From NCBI RefSeq assembly GCF_003336755.1, contig NZ_KZ851832.1:12668-52453 (forward strand): a stretch of 39,786 bases of DNA, written 5' to 3'. Numbering within the stretch: position 1 is the first letter of the stretch; every line of letters begins with the position of its first letter. This stretch comes from Elioraea thermophila (ex Habib et al. 2022) (GTDB taxonomy: Bacteria > Pseudomonadota > Alphaproteobacteria > Acetobacterales > Acetobacteraceae). Below the pieces are notes generated by a model, which did no database searches, was not told where the DNA came from, and worked only from the letters and a program-made list of their open reading frames with translations. Positions 31,256 to 39,786 of this stretch are shown in pieces. A program made the translations under genes and the position numbers.

Positions 31256-32631
31256 CACGCCACCACCTCGGCCACGACGGAACGGATCGACTCCGCGACG
31301 AAATCGACCACCTCCGCAACGAGGCTCTCCTCGACCGCCTCGGCCATCACGCGGACCACCGGCTCGGTGCCCGACCGGCGGATCAGCAAGCGCCCCCGCC
31401 CGGCGAGCCGCGCCTCGGCCTCGGCGATGGCGGCCGCGATGCGCGGGTGGGAGAGATCGAGCCGCCCGTCGTGGCGGACGTTGCACAACCGTTGCGGTAG
31501 GGGGTCGAACTGGCGGCACACCTCGGAGGCGGGCCTGCCGGTCTCGACGATGACGGCGAGCACCTGCAGGGCGGCAATCAGCCCGTCTCCGGTCGTCGCA
31601 TAGTCGGTGAGGATCATGTGCCCCGACTGCTCGCCGCCGACGTTCATGCCCTTCTCGCGCATGCGTTCGGCGACGTAACGGTCGCCTACCGCCGTGCGCT
31701 CGAGCACGAGGCCCCGTTCGGCAAGGAAGCGCTCGAGCCCCATGTTGCTCATCACGGTGGCCGCCACGCCGCCCCCGGCCAGCCGCCCGGTGCGCGACCA
31801 CGCATCAGCGATCAGGGCCAGCACCTGGTCGCCGTCGATCACCCGGCCCGTCTCGTCGGCGAGGATGAGGCGGTCGGCGTCGCCATCCAGGGCGAGGCCG
31901 AGATCGGCGCCGTTGGCCACCACCTCGCTCTTCATGTGTTCGGGCACCGTGGAGCCGCAGCCGCGATTGATGTTCACCCCATCGGGCGCGACGCCGAGCG
32001 GGATCACCTCCGCGCCGAGTTCGGCGAGCACGAGCGGAGCCACGCGATAGGCGGCACCGTTCGCGCAGTCGATGACGATGCGCAGCCCATCGAGGCGAAG
32101 GTTGCGGGGAAAGGACGATTTCGCCGCCTCGATGTAGCGGCCGCGCGCATCCTCAAGCCGTACGGCGCGGCCGAATTCGCCCGGAGCAGCGAGGTGATCC
32201 TCCAGGGCGGCATCCTCCATGAGCCGCTCGATCTCGGCCTCCATCGCGTCCGAGAGCTTCCAGCCGTCGGGACCGAAGAGCTTGATGCCGTTGTCCTCGA
32301 ACGGATTGTGCGAGGCCGAGATCATCACCCCGAGGTCGGCCCGCATGGAACGCGTGAGCCAGGCGATCGCCGGCGTGGGCAACGGACCCACGAAGTTCAC
32401 GTCCATGCCAACCGAGATGAAGCCGGCGGCGAGCGCGTTTTCGATCATGTAGCCGGAGAGGCGGGTGTCCTTGCCGATGACGACGCGTGGCCGGTGCCCG
32501 GCCGTGTTGCGCCGGAACAACGCCCCGGCGGCTTGGCCCAGGCGGAGGGCGGTTTCCGCCCGCATCGGCGGGGCGTTGGCCCGGCCACGGACCCCGTCCG
32601 TTCCGAACAGACGACGACGATCGGACGCCAT
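31255..32631 (-). CDS. glmM: Phosphoglucosamine mutase
   Basis: The 458-residue enzyme interconverts glucosamine-6-P and glucosamine-1-P for UDP-GlcNAc, and so supports peptidoglycan and LPS. Motifs are [14 protein letters not shown], the phospho-serine loop [17 protein letters not shown] (catalytic Ser107), the metal loop [14 protein letters not shown], the sugar-specificity loop [10 protein letters not shown], and the phosphate-binding [14 protein letters not shown]. The start at 32631 is preferred over an earlier frame start because GGGAG precedes it. It lies downstream of ftsH, an order conserved in many proteobacteria, but with a 227-base gap containing a candidate promoter of its own. 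Confidence 0.95.
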   Translation of the reverse strand: MASDRRRLFGTDGVRGRANAPPMRAETALRLGQAAGALFRRNTAGHRPRVVIGKDTRLSGYMIENALAAGFISVGMDVNFVGPLPTPAIAWLTRSMRADLGVMISASHNPFEDNGIKLFGPDGWKLSDAMEAEIERLMEDAALEDHLAAPGEFGRAVRLEDARGRYIEAAKSSFPRNLRLDGLRIVIDCANGAAYRVAPLVLAELGAEVIPLGVAPDGVNINRGCGSTVPEHMKSEVVANGADLGLALDGDADRLILADETGRVIDGDQVLALIADAWSRTGRLAGGGVAATVMSNMGLERFLAERGLVLERTAVGDRYVAERMREKGMNVGGEQSGHMILTDYATTGDGLIAALQVLAVIVETGRPASEVCRQFDPLPQRLCNVRHDGRLDLSHPRIAAAIAEAEARLAGRGRLLIRRSGTEPVVRVMAEAVEESLVAEVVDFVAESIRSVVAEVVA

Positions 32632-32731
32632 CGGCGAAGGCTCCCGCTGACCCGAAAAGAGGCGCGCCGGCCGGCAGAACGGCCGCTCCGGCACGCCCTG
32701 CGAGGTTTAGCACCCCTAGCTTGACGATCGC

Positions 32732-32760
32732 TTTATCCCTGCCCGGGGATGCTCCGCCAA
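32732..32760 (-). promoter_or_regulatory. Candidate promoter of glmM-thiD
   Basis: On the minus strand TTGGCG (32760-32755) and GATAAA (32737-32732) are 17 bases apart, each matching four of six consensus bases. The start would be near 32725, with a leader of about 94 bases. Apart from this the gap 32632-32858 shows nothing I can name, and no clear terminator for ftsH. Confidence 0.4.
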
Positions 32761-32858
32761 GGGCCGCGACTGTTCCGCCGGTCGTGGTCGCGCCGCGCCC
32801 TGCCACCGCGGGTCGAACGATTGACCGACCGGGGATGCAGCGAACGCAGGCGGAAACG

Positions 32859-34802
<1,944 letters not shown>

Positions 34803-34809
34803 GCGGCGA

Positions 34810-36156
34810 TCATCCTCGATCTGTGTCGGCGCGAACCGCCGGCCATCTCAACATGGGTCTCGTTACCAAGCTTCCAATGGCCCCCAGCTCCCCACCGCCG
34901 GCCCAAAGCTCGACAAGCGCCACCGGCGGGCGAAACCGAGCCTGCGGCACCGGCAACCACCTGCCCGAATGATACAGGATCGGCGGCACTGCAACCAGCA
35001 CGCCGCCATGCCGGATCGCCGGCAGGGTGGCCAGGACCGCGGCGGGAACATCGCGCGCCGGAGTATGGGTGCGACGGAGCAGCGCCGCCTCCGCCGCGCC
35101 CAACGGCCCGACGGTGCTGCCCGGTACGGCGGTGACGCGCCAGCGCCCGTCCCACGGCACCGGCGACGCTCCGGCCATCTCGACCTCGGCCGCGACCGCC
35201 GCCGGCTCGCGTGCCACCAGCCATGTCGTCCCCCGACGCGCGACGAGGCAACCGGCAGCCGTGCCGCCGCCCCCTCTCGCCATGCGATGGAGAAGAGGGG
35301 CTAGGCGGTCTTGGCGCACGGGATGTTGATGGCCGCCGATGCAGCGCAACAGCGCGGCGAGCGCCGCCTGTCGCATCGTCTCGTCCCAGGCCGCGAAGGA
35401 AGCGGCGTCGAGCTGGGCGAAGCCGAGGGGGGAGAGGGTGACGGCCTGCGCGAGCGCCCGCGCGAGGACTGCCTCGGCTGCGGCGCGGCGGCGGGAAGCG
35501 GCCGCCGCGACCTGCGCGGCAGCCTGCACCCCCACCCCTTGGCCGTCGCCGTCGCGCAAGGCGGCGCGCAACACCGCCCGCGTCGTCCGCCCCGTGTTGG
35601 ACGGGTCCTCGATCCACGGCTGGCCAAGGCCGCGCAGGAAGGCCTTGAGGGCCACGGGAGGGGCGCCGAGCAGCGGCCTCAGCAGGCGCACGGGGCCGAG
35701 CGGCCGAACCACCGGCATGCCCGCGAGCCCCCCCTCGCCCGAGCCACGCCCGAGCCGGATCAGCACCGTCTCCGCCTGGTCGAGGGCATGGTGGGCAAGG
35801 AGGAGATGGAGTGCCCCCACCTCGGCCGCCGCCTCGGCCAGAGCAGCCAGGCGGGCACGGCGCAGCGCCTGGGCGTCGGTGCCGGCACGCGCCAGCGTGA
35901 TGATCCGCGCCTCGATGCTCCGCGCCGCGAGCCACGCCGCGGCAAGGCGCGCCTCCAGCGCGGCGGCCGCACGCACGCCATGATCGACGACGAGCCCGAT
36001 CGCCCGCCCTCCCCTCGCCCGCGCCCAAGGCTCAGCGAGCAGGGCAAGGGCGAGACTGTCCGGGCCCCCCGAGACGGCGACCGCAAGCAAGGGGGAAGGC
36101 TCGAACGGCCCGAGCCGCTCGAGTGCGGCGCTGAAGCGGGTCTCGAGCTCGGTCAG
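34810..36156 (-). CDS. tilS: tRNA(Ile)-lysidine synthase (probable CTG start)
   Basis: The enzyme converts the wobble C of the AUA-reading tRNA-Ile to lysidine, which is essential for decoding AUA. The ATP PP-loop SGGPDSLAL lies near the N-terminus. [22 protein letters not shown] and WIEDPSNTG are further TilS hallmarks, and C-terminal ancillary domains follow. The start is unusual. No ATG, GTG or TTG exists near the expected N-terminus. The nearest GTG (36252) lies 100 bases inside cpoB and would add an odd Arg/His-rich extension. A CTG at 36156-36154 overlaps the cpoB stop as CTGA and would give 448 residues starting [17 protein letters not shown], as homologues do. I favour the CTG; the function is not in doubt. 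Confidence 0.85.
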   Translation of the reverse strand: MTELETRFSAALERLGPFEPSPLLAVAVSGGPDSLALALLAEPWARARGGRAIGLVVDHGVRAAAALEARLAAAWLAARSIEARIITLARAGTDAQALRRARLAALAEAAAEVGALHLLLAHHALDQAETVLIRLGRGSGEGGLAGMPVVRPLGPVRLLRPLLGAPPVALKAFLRGLGQPWIEDPSNTGRTTRAVLRAALRDGDGQGVGVQAAAQVAAAASRRRAAAEAVLARALAQAVTLSPLGFAQLDAASFAAWDETMRQAALAALLRCIGGHQHPVRQDRLAPLLHRMARGGGGTAAGCLVARRGTTWLVAREPAAVAAEVEMAGASPVPWDGRWRVTAVPGSTVGPLGAAEAALLRRTHTPARDVPAAVLATLPAIRHGGVLVAVPPILYHSGRWLPVPQARFRPPVALVELWAGGGELGAIGSLVTRPMLRWPAVRADTDRG

Positions 36157-37058
36157 CAGCGCAGCCGGGATCGCTCGCGGGTCAGCGCCTCTCGGATGTC
36201 CGCCCGCATGTCGGTGGCGAAATCCGAGGCGAGCTGGCGGAACACCTCGCACGCGCTGTCACGCTCGTTGATGGCGGCAAGCGAGCGGCCGAGCCCGAGC
36301 AGCACGTCCTGGCGACGGGAGCGGTCGGTCACGCGCGAACGGGCGTCGTCATAGGCCAGAGCCGCTTGGGTGAACTCCCGCCGGCCGTAGAGCGCCTCGG
36401 CGCGGATCAGGTAGGCCTCGCCGACGCGGGGGTCGCGCGGGTAGGTGGCGATGAAGGCCTGCGCCTCCCGCTCGGCCGTCGCCCAATCCTGCCGGCGCAA
36501 CGCCTCCTGGGCGGCGCGCAGGATCTGCTCCTGGGTGCGCGGGCGGGCGGGCTGGGCCGGCGCCGCCGGCGGGGTGGGCAGGGCCGCCTGTTGCTGCGCC
36601 GGCGCCTGAGGGGTCGGCTGCGCGCCGCCAGCCGCCGGTCGTTGCGGTGCCGCTCCACCGCGCCCGGCTTCCAGGGCACCGATGCGGAACTCCAGGTCCT
36701 CGCGGTTCTTCTCCACCGTCGCCGAGAGTTCGCGCAGCGCGTTCTGCGTCTCGTCGCTGCGGCCGCGCAACAGGCGCACCTCCGTCTCCAACGCCTGCAC
36801 GCGTTCGAGCAGCCGCGTGAGCAATTCCTGCTGGCTGCCGGGCATGGCTCCCCCCGCGCCGACGGGTGGGGCGACCGCGACCGGAGGAGCGACGGCACCG
36901 CCCCCCGTGCCGAGCCGGCCCTGCAGCGCCTGCAGGTCACGCCGCAATTCGAGGATCTGGTTCTGCAACGCGATCGCCTCGCGGCTTTCGAGTTGTGCCG
37001 CGGCCGGAGCGGCGAGGCTGAGCCCGATCAAGGTGACGACCGCAAGTCTGCTGCGCAT
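36153..37058 (-). CDS. cpoB: Tol-Pal associated protein CpoB/YbgF
   Basis: The 301-residue periplasmic protein coordinates outer-membrane constriction with septal peptidoglycan synthesis. It has a signal peptide (SRLAVVTLIGLSLAAPAAA), then a trimerising coiled coil in two stretches around REAIALQNQILELRRDLQAL and LTRLLERVQALETEVRLLRG. These are separated by a Gly/Pro/Val linker, and a second Pro/Gln/Ala linker follows. C-terminal TPR units cover AAQEALRRQDWATAEREAQA, EAYLIRAEALYGRREFTQAA and LAAINERDSACEVFRQLASD. GGAGGA seven bases upstream supports the ATG at 37058; a longer upstream frame overlaps pal and is rejected. It follows pal by 88 bases. Confidence 0.92.
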   Translation of the reverse strand: MRSRLAVVTLIGLSLAAPAAAQLESREAIALQNQILELRRDLQALQGRLGTGGGAVAPPVAVAPPVGAGGAMPGSQQELLTRLLERVQALETEVRLLRGRSDETQNALRELSATVEKNREDLEFRIGALEAGRGGAAPQRPAAGGAQPTPQAPAQQQAALPTPPAAPAQPARPRTQEQILRAAQEALRRQDWATAEREAQAFIATYPRDPRVGEAYLIRAEALYGRREFTQAALAYDDARSRVTDRSRRQDVLLGLGRSLAAINERDSACEVFRQLASDFATDMRADIREALTRERSRLRC

Positions 37059-37146
37059 CGGTCCATCCTCCTCGTTGGCGGCGAGGCCGAAACGCGACGG
37101 GCGGCCTCGGGGCCGCCCGCGCGGGATCAGCGGCTCGGCCGCCCGT

Positions 37147-37617
37147 TCACTGCACGACGGTGACGGCGCGCCGGTTCTGCGCCCAAGCCTCCTCGTTCGA
37201 GCCGAGCACGGCCGGACGGTCCTTGCCATAGGAGATGGTGCTGATGCGCGCCCCATCGACGCCGCGGGCGATGAGATAGTTGCGCGCCGAATCGGCCCGG
37301 CGCTGGCCGAGCGCGAGGTTGTATTCGCGCGTGCCGCGCTCGTCGGCATGGCCCTCGATGATCACGCGAACCTGCCGGTGCGTCTGCAGCCAGGCGGCCT
37401 GGCGATCCAGGGTCGGCGCCTGATCGGGGCGGATGTCGGAGCGGTCGAAGTCGAAGAAGACGCGATCGCCGACATTGGCGACGAGATCCTCCTGCGTGCC
37501 GGGGCGAGGCCCGGTGGCTTGGCCGGCGCCCGTCACGGCCCCACCCTGATCGGGGGCCTGGGCACAAGCCGCCACCAGCGCGAGGGCGGCGATGGGGGCA
37601 AGCAGCTTCGTCTTCAT
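37147..37617 (-). CDS. pal: Peptidoglycan-associated lipoprotein
   Basis: The 156-residue outer-membrane lipoprotein binds peptidoglycan and TolB. The lipobox is ALVAAC, with Cys19 expected to be lipidated. The OmpA-like domain includes VFFDFDRSDIRPD and the peptidoglycan-binding signature GHADERGTREYNLALGQRRA, ending with NRRAVTVVQ. The start at 37617 gives a proper lipoprotein signal and has AAAGGAG upstream; a longer frame start at 37692 is rejected. The 130-base gap to tolB contains an 11-base direct repeat and may carry a promoter. Confidence 0.94.
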   Translation of the reverse strand: MKTKLLAPIAALALVAACAQAPDQGGAVTGAGQATGPRPGTQEDLVANVGDRVFFDFDRSDIRPDQAPTLDRQAAWLQTHRQVRVIIEGHADERGTREYNLALGQRRADSARNYLIARGVDGARISTISYGKDRPAVLGSNEEAWAQNRRAVTVVQ

Positions 37618-37664
37618 CGTCAGGTCAACTCCTTTCGGTGTGGCAACTCTTGTCCGCCTCTGCC

Positions 37665-37745
37665 GACGATTCCGCAACCGATGCGGGCGCATATGCGGGC
37701 TGCGTTCACTCCGATCAAGGTCGGGCGGAACTGTGACGATTCCGC
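37665..37745. repeat. Direct repeats in the tolB-pal gap
   Basis: GACGATTCCGC occurs twice, at 37665-37675 and 37735-37745, 70 bases apart start to start. Between them ATGCGGGC occurs twice (37681-37688 and 37693-37700), along with the palindrome CGCATATGCG (37688-37697). The arrangement could be a regulator site upstream of pal; no protein can be assigned. Confidence 0.4.
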
Positions 37746-37747
37746 GC

Positions 37748-39133
37748 CTAACCCGGGATCAGGGGCGACCAGGCGGGGTCGGAGGCGTCGGCCGGCGTGG
37801 GCAGGGCGCGCTCGTTGAACCCCGTGATGTCGATGGAGGCGAGCCGCGCGGAGTAGCCGCCGCCGCGCGCGTCCTGCGCCCTGGTTTCGCGCCAGAAGGC
37901 GAGCACGCGGCCGTTGGGCGCGAAGGTCGGCCCCTCCATCTGCCAGCCTTCGGAGAGGATGCGCTCGCCGGACCCGTCGGGGCGCATCACGCCGATGGCG
38001 AAGGTGCCGCGCGTGAGGCGGGTGAAGGCGATCAGGTCGCCGCGCGGCGACCACACCGGGGTGGCGTAGCGCCCCTGGCCGAAGCTGATGCGGCGCACGT
38101 TGCCGCCATCCGCGTCCATCACATAGAGCTGCTGATCGCCGCCGCGGTCGGAGTTGAACACCACCTTCTGCCCGTCGGGGGAGAAGCAGGGCGAGACGTC
38201 GAGCGAAGGCCCCGAAGTGAGCTGACGTTCCCGCCGCGTGCGCAGGTCGACGACGAAGATGTTGGCATCCCCGCCGCGGATGGCGGAGAGGATGACGCTG
38301 TTGCCGTCGGGGCTGAAGCGGGGGGAGAGCGTCATGCCGGGGAAATTGCCGAGCAGGGTCTCGCGCCGCGTATCCACGTCCATCAGGTAGACGCGCGGTT
38401 CGTTCCGCGCATAGGACATGTAGGCGATCTCGCGCGTGTTGGGGTGGAAGCGGGGGGTGAGTGCGGCCCACGCGCCGTCCGTCAGGAAACGGTGGTTCTC
38501 GCCGTCCTGGTCCATGATGGCGAGGCGGCGAATGCGCCGGTCGCGCGGCCCCGATTCGGAGACGTAGACGATGCGGGTGTCGAAGTAGCCCTTCTCGCCG
38601 AGGAGCCGTTCGTAGATCGCGTCCGAACAGATGTGCGCGATGCGCCGCCAGTTGGGGATTTGCGTCGTGTAGGCGGTGCCCTGGATCTGCGTGCCGGGCA
38701 GCACGTCCCACAGCCGGAACTCGACGCGCAGCCGATCGCCCTGCTGGTCGACCCGGCCCGTCACCAGCGCCTGCGCACCGATCACCCGCCATTCGGCGAA
38801 GCGGGGCGTGGCCTCGGGGCTCTCCTGCAGGAAGGCGCGGCGGTCGATCGGGCGGAAGAGGCCCGAGCGCGCCAGGTTGGCGGTGATCACCTGGGCGATC
38901 TGCGCGCCCCAGGGCTGCGCGCCGGCGAAATCGGGGATGGCGATCGGCAGGGGGTCGGTGCGGGCGCGGGTGATGTCGATCACCGGCCGCTGCGCCTGGG
39001 CGCGCGCATCGAGCGCAAGCACGGTCGAGACCACCGGCGCGGCGGCGAGCAGCGCGCGGCGCGAGAGGCTGATCCGCTCGAGCGCATCGAGCAGCGCGGG
39101 GGACAGAAGTCGCTTCGTCATCGCAACAGCCAT
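37748..39133 (-). CDS. tolB: Tol-Pal system beta-propeller protein TolB
   Basis: The periplasmic protein shuttles between Pal and TolA during envelope constriction. It has 461 residues from the ATG at 39133 (457 from the ATG at 39121; neither has a good ribosome site). The export signal is long, with a 25-residue pre-segment before [20 protein letters not shown], and contains a Tat-like SRRALL. The N-terminal domain includes [20 protein letters not shown]. The propeller blades repeat [54 protein letters not shown] and [16 protein letters not shown]. The gene lies between tolA and pal as usual. Confidence 0.94.
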   Translation of the reverse strand: MAVAMTKRLLSPALLDALERISLSRRALLAAAPVVSTVLALDARAQAQRPVIDITRARTDPLPIAIPDFAGAQPWGAQIAQVITANLARSGLFRPIDRRAFLQESPEATPRFAEWRVIGAQALVTGRVDQQGDRLRVEFRLWDVLPGTQIQGTAYTTQIPNWRRIAHICSDAIYERLLGEKGYFDTRIVYVSESGPRDRRIRRLAIMDQDGENHRFLTDGAWAALTPRFHPNTREIAYMSYARNEPRVYLMDVDTRRETLLGNFPGMTLSPRFSPDGNSVILSAIRGGDANIFVVDLRTRRERQLTSGPSLDVSPCFSPDGQKVVFNSDRGGDQQLYVMDADGGNVRRISFGQGRYATPVWSPRGDLIAFTRLTRGTFAIGVMRPDGSGERILSEGWQMEGPTFAPNGRVLAFWRETRAQDARGGGYSARLASIDITGFNERALPTPADASDPAWSPLIPG

Positions 39134-39216
39134 CGTCTGAGGTCGCGCGCTTCCTAGCGCACACGGGCCGCGGGGTCGATGCCGGGCGCGATGGAACCGT
39201 CGTGAGGGCGAGCCGA

Positions 39217-39786
39217 TCAGCGGATCAGCCCGCGTGGGTTGAAGCGGAAGATTGCGCTTTCGAGTGTGGCGATCTTCTCGGGCGGCACCGGCAGCGGCTC
39301 GCAGCGCGGGTTGCGCAACGCCCGCTGCGCGCTTTCGAACACCGCGCGCACGCGGGGATCGTTGAGATTGGTCCCCGGTGCCGGCTGCACCGCGACCACC
39401 GCCACGCCAGTGCCCGAGGGGCGGAAGCGCGCCTGCACCTCGACCACGATCTGCTCGAGCCCAAGCATGCCGGGATCGACCGACCAGCACTCGGAGATCC
39501 GGTTGGAGAGGCCTTCGATCTCGCCGCGGGAAAGTCCCGGGCTGGGCGCGGTTCCGCCCGGCGCGCCGGCGGCCGGCGCCCCTCCCCCGGTGGGCCTCTG
39601 CGGTTGCGGCGGACGCTGCGCCTGTTGCTGGCGAAGCCGCTCCAGCGTGTTCTGCAGCGCCGTCGAGCCCTCCTGAGGCCGCTGCACCGGGGGCGTCTGC
39701 ACCGGGGGCGGCGGCGCGGGAGGCCGCGGCGGCGCGGGCGGCGGCGGGGGAGAAGGCGGCGTCGGGGGGCGCGCCGGGGCGGGCTC
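39217..39786 (-). CDS. tolA: TolA, C-terminal part (5' end beyond window)
   Basis: The open frame enters from the right edge and ends at 39217, giving 189 residues. The visible part starts with a linker made largely of Pro and Ala, then a short helix ([20 protein letters not shown]). The C-terminal domain has [52 protein letters not shown] and [10 protein letters not shown], as in alphaproteobacterial TolA. This domain contacts TolB/Pal in the periplasm, while the missing N-terminus should carry a membrane helix binding TolQ/TolR. The assignment rests on these segments and on tolB-pal next to it. Confidence 0.88.
   Translation of the reverse strand, partial: EPAPARPPTPPSPPPPPAPPRPPAPPPPVQTPPVQRPQEGSTALQNTLERLRQQQAQRPPQPQRPTGGGAPAAGAPGGTAPSPGLSRGEIEGLSNRISECWSVDPGMLGLEQIVVEVQARFRPSGTGVAVVAVQPAPGTNLNDPRVRAVFESAQRALRNPRCEPLPVPPEKIATLESAIFRFNPRGLIR

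Noticed and set aside
31256-32858. TPP riboswitch or glmS-type ribozyme near glmM-thiD
   Set aside because: thiD starts inside the glmM stop, leaving no room for a riboswitch, and no conserved TPP or ribozyme core is visible in the gap ahead of glmM.
39700-39786. Low-complexity GC repeat at the right edge
   Set aside because: It is an in-frame Pro/Ala linker of TolA, normal for the family.

Overview
The window is a dense, high-GC stretch of bacterial chromosome. Gene order and protein style point to an alphaproteobacterium, most likely Acetobacteraceae (Rhodospirillales). The supports are the cysteine-free 41-residue ribosomal protein L36, the tolA-tolB-pal-cpoB-tilS-ftsH-glmM order, and the glcD-glcE-glcF block. 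The family assignment is an inference, not a database result. I see no tRNA, rRNA, CRISPR array, insertion sequence, prophage gene or replication origin. No gene-free stretch exceeds 300 bases; the longest, 26177-26452, holds a hairpin-rich leader.

Left part (1-10822). It opens with the N-terminal two thirds of a UgpC/MalK-type sugar ABC ATPase (minus). A lone ABC-2 permease, a SYLF lipid-binding protein, a YcgN cysteine-cluster protein and a DapA-superfamily aldolase (plus) follow. A minus-strand SMR pump then backs onto a znuCBA zinc importer. A Zur-box-like palindrome overlaps the -10 of a recognisable promoter and abuts the ATG of an unannotated 33-codon membrane micro-ORF that is stop/start coupled to znuC. 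A phosphonate-type importer phnD-phnC-phnE-phnE follows, behind a good Pho box.

Middle part (10877-23268). A minus-strand operon runs glcD-glcE-(3-TM protein)-glcF-(TPR protein)-guaD, so glycolate oxidation and guanine deamination genes share a transcript. After it come rpmJ with a textbook promoter, a methyltransferase, a polyprenyl-phosphate sugar transferase, an acyl-CoA dehydrogenase relative lacking both usual catalytic glutamates, a YebE/DUF533 protein, and a PAS / degenerate GGDEF / variant EAL protein on the plus strand.

Right part (22967-39786). A TRAP transporter dctP-dctQ-dctM is trailed by a small membrane protein split by an apparent one-base frameshift. A divergent trypsin-like protease, serC-serA, glmM-thiD, and the tol-pal/tilS/ftsH cluster follow. 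tolA runs off the right edge, so tolQ and tolR are expected just outside.

The themes are nutrient scavenging (zinc, phosphonate or phosphite, C4-dicarboxylate-like acids, sugars), two-carbon metabolism and envelope maintenance. The points most worth following are the Zur-box micro-ORF, the base-less acyl-CoA dehydrogenase (possibly a desulfinase), two CTGA stop/start junctions that suggest CTG initiation, and the split gene behind dctM.
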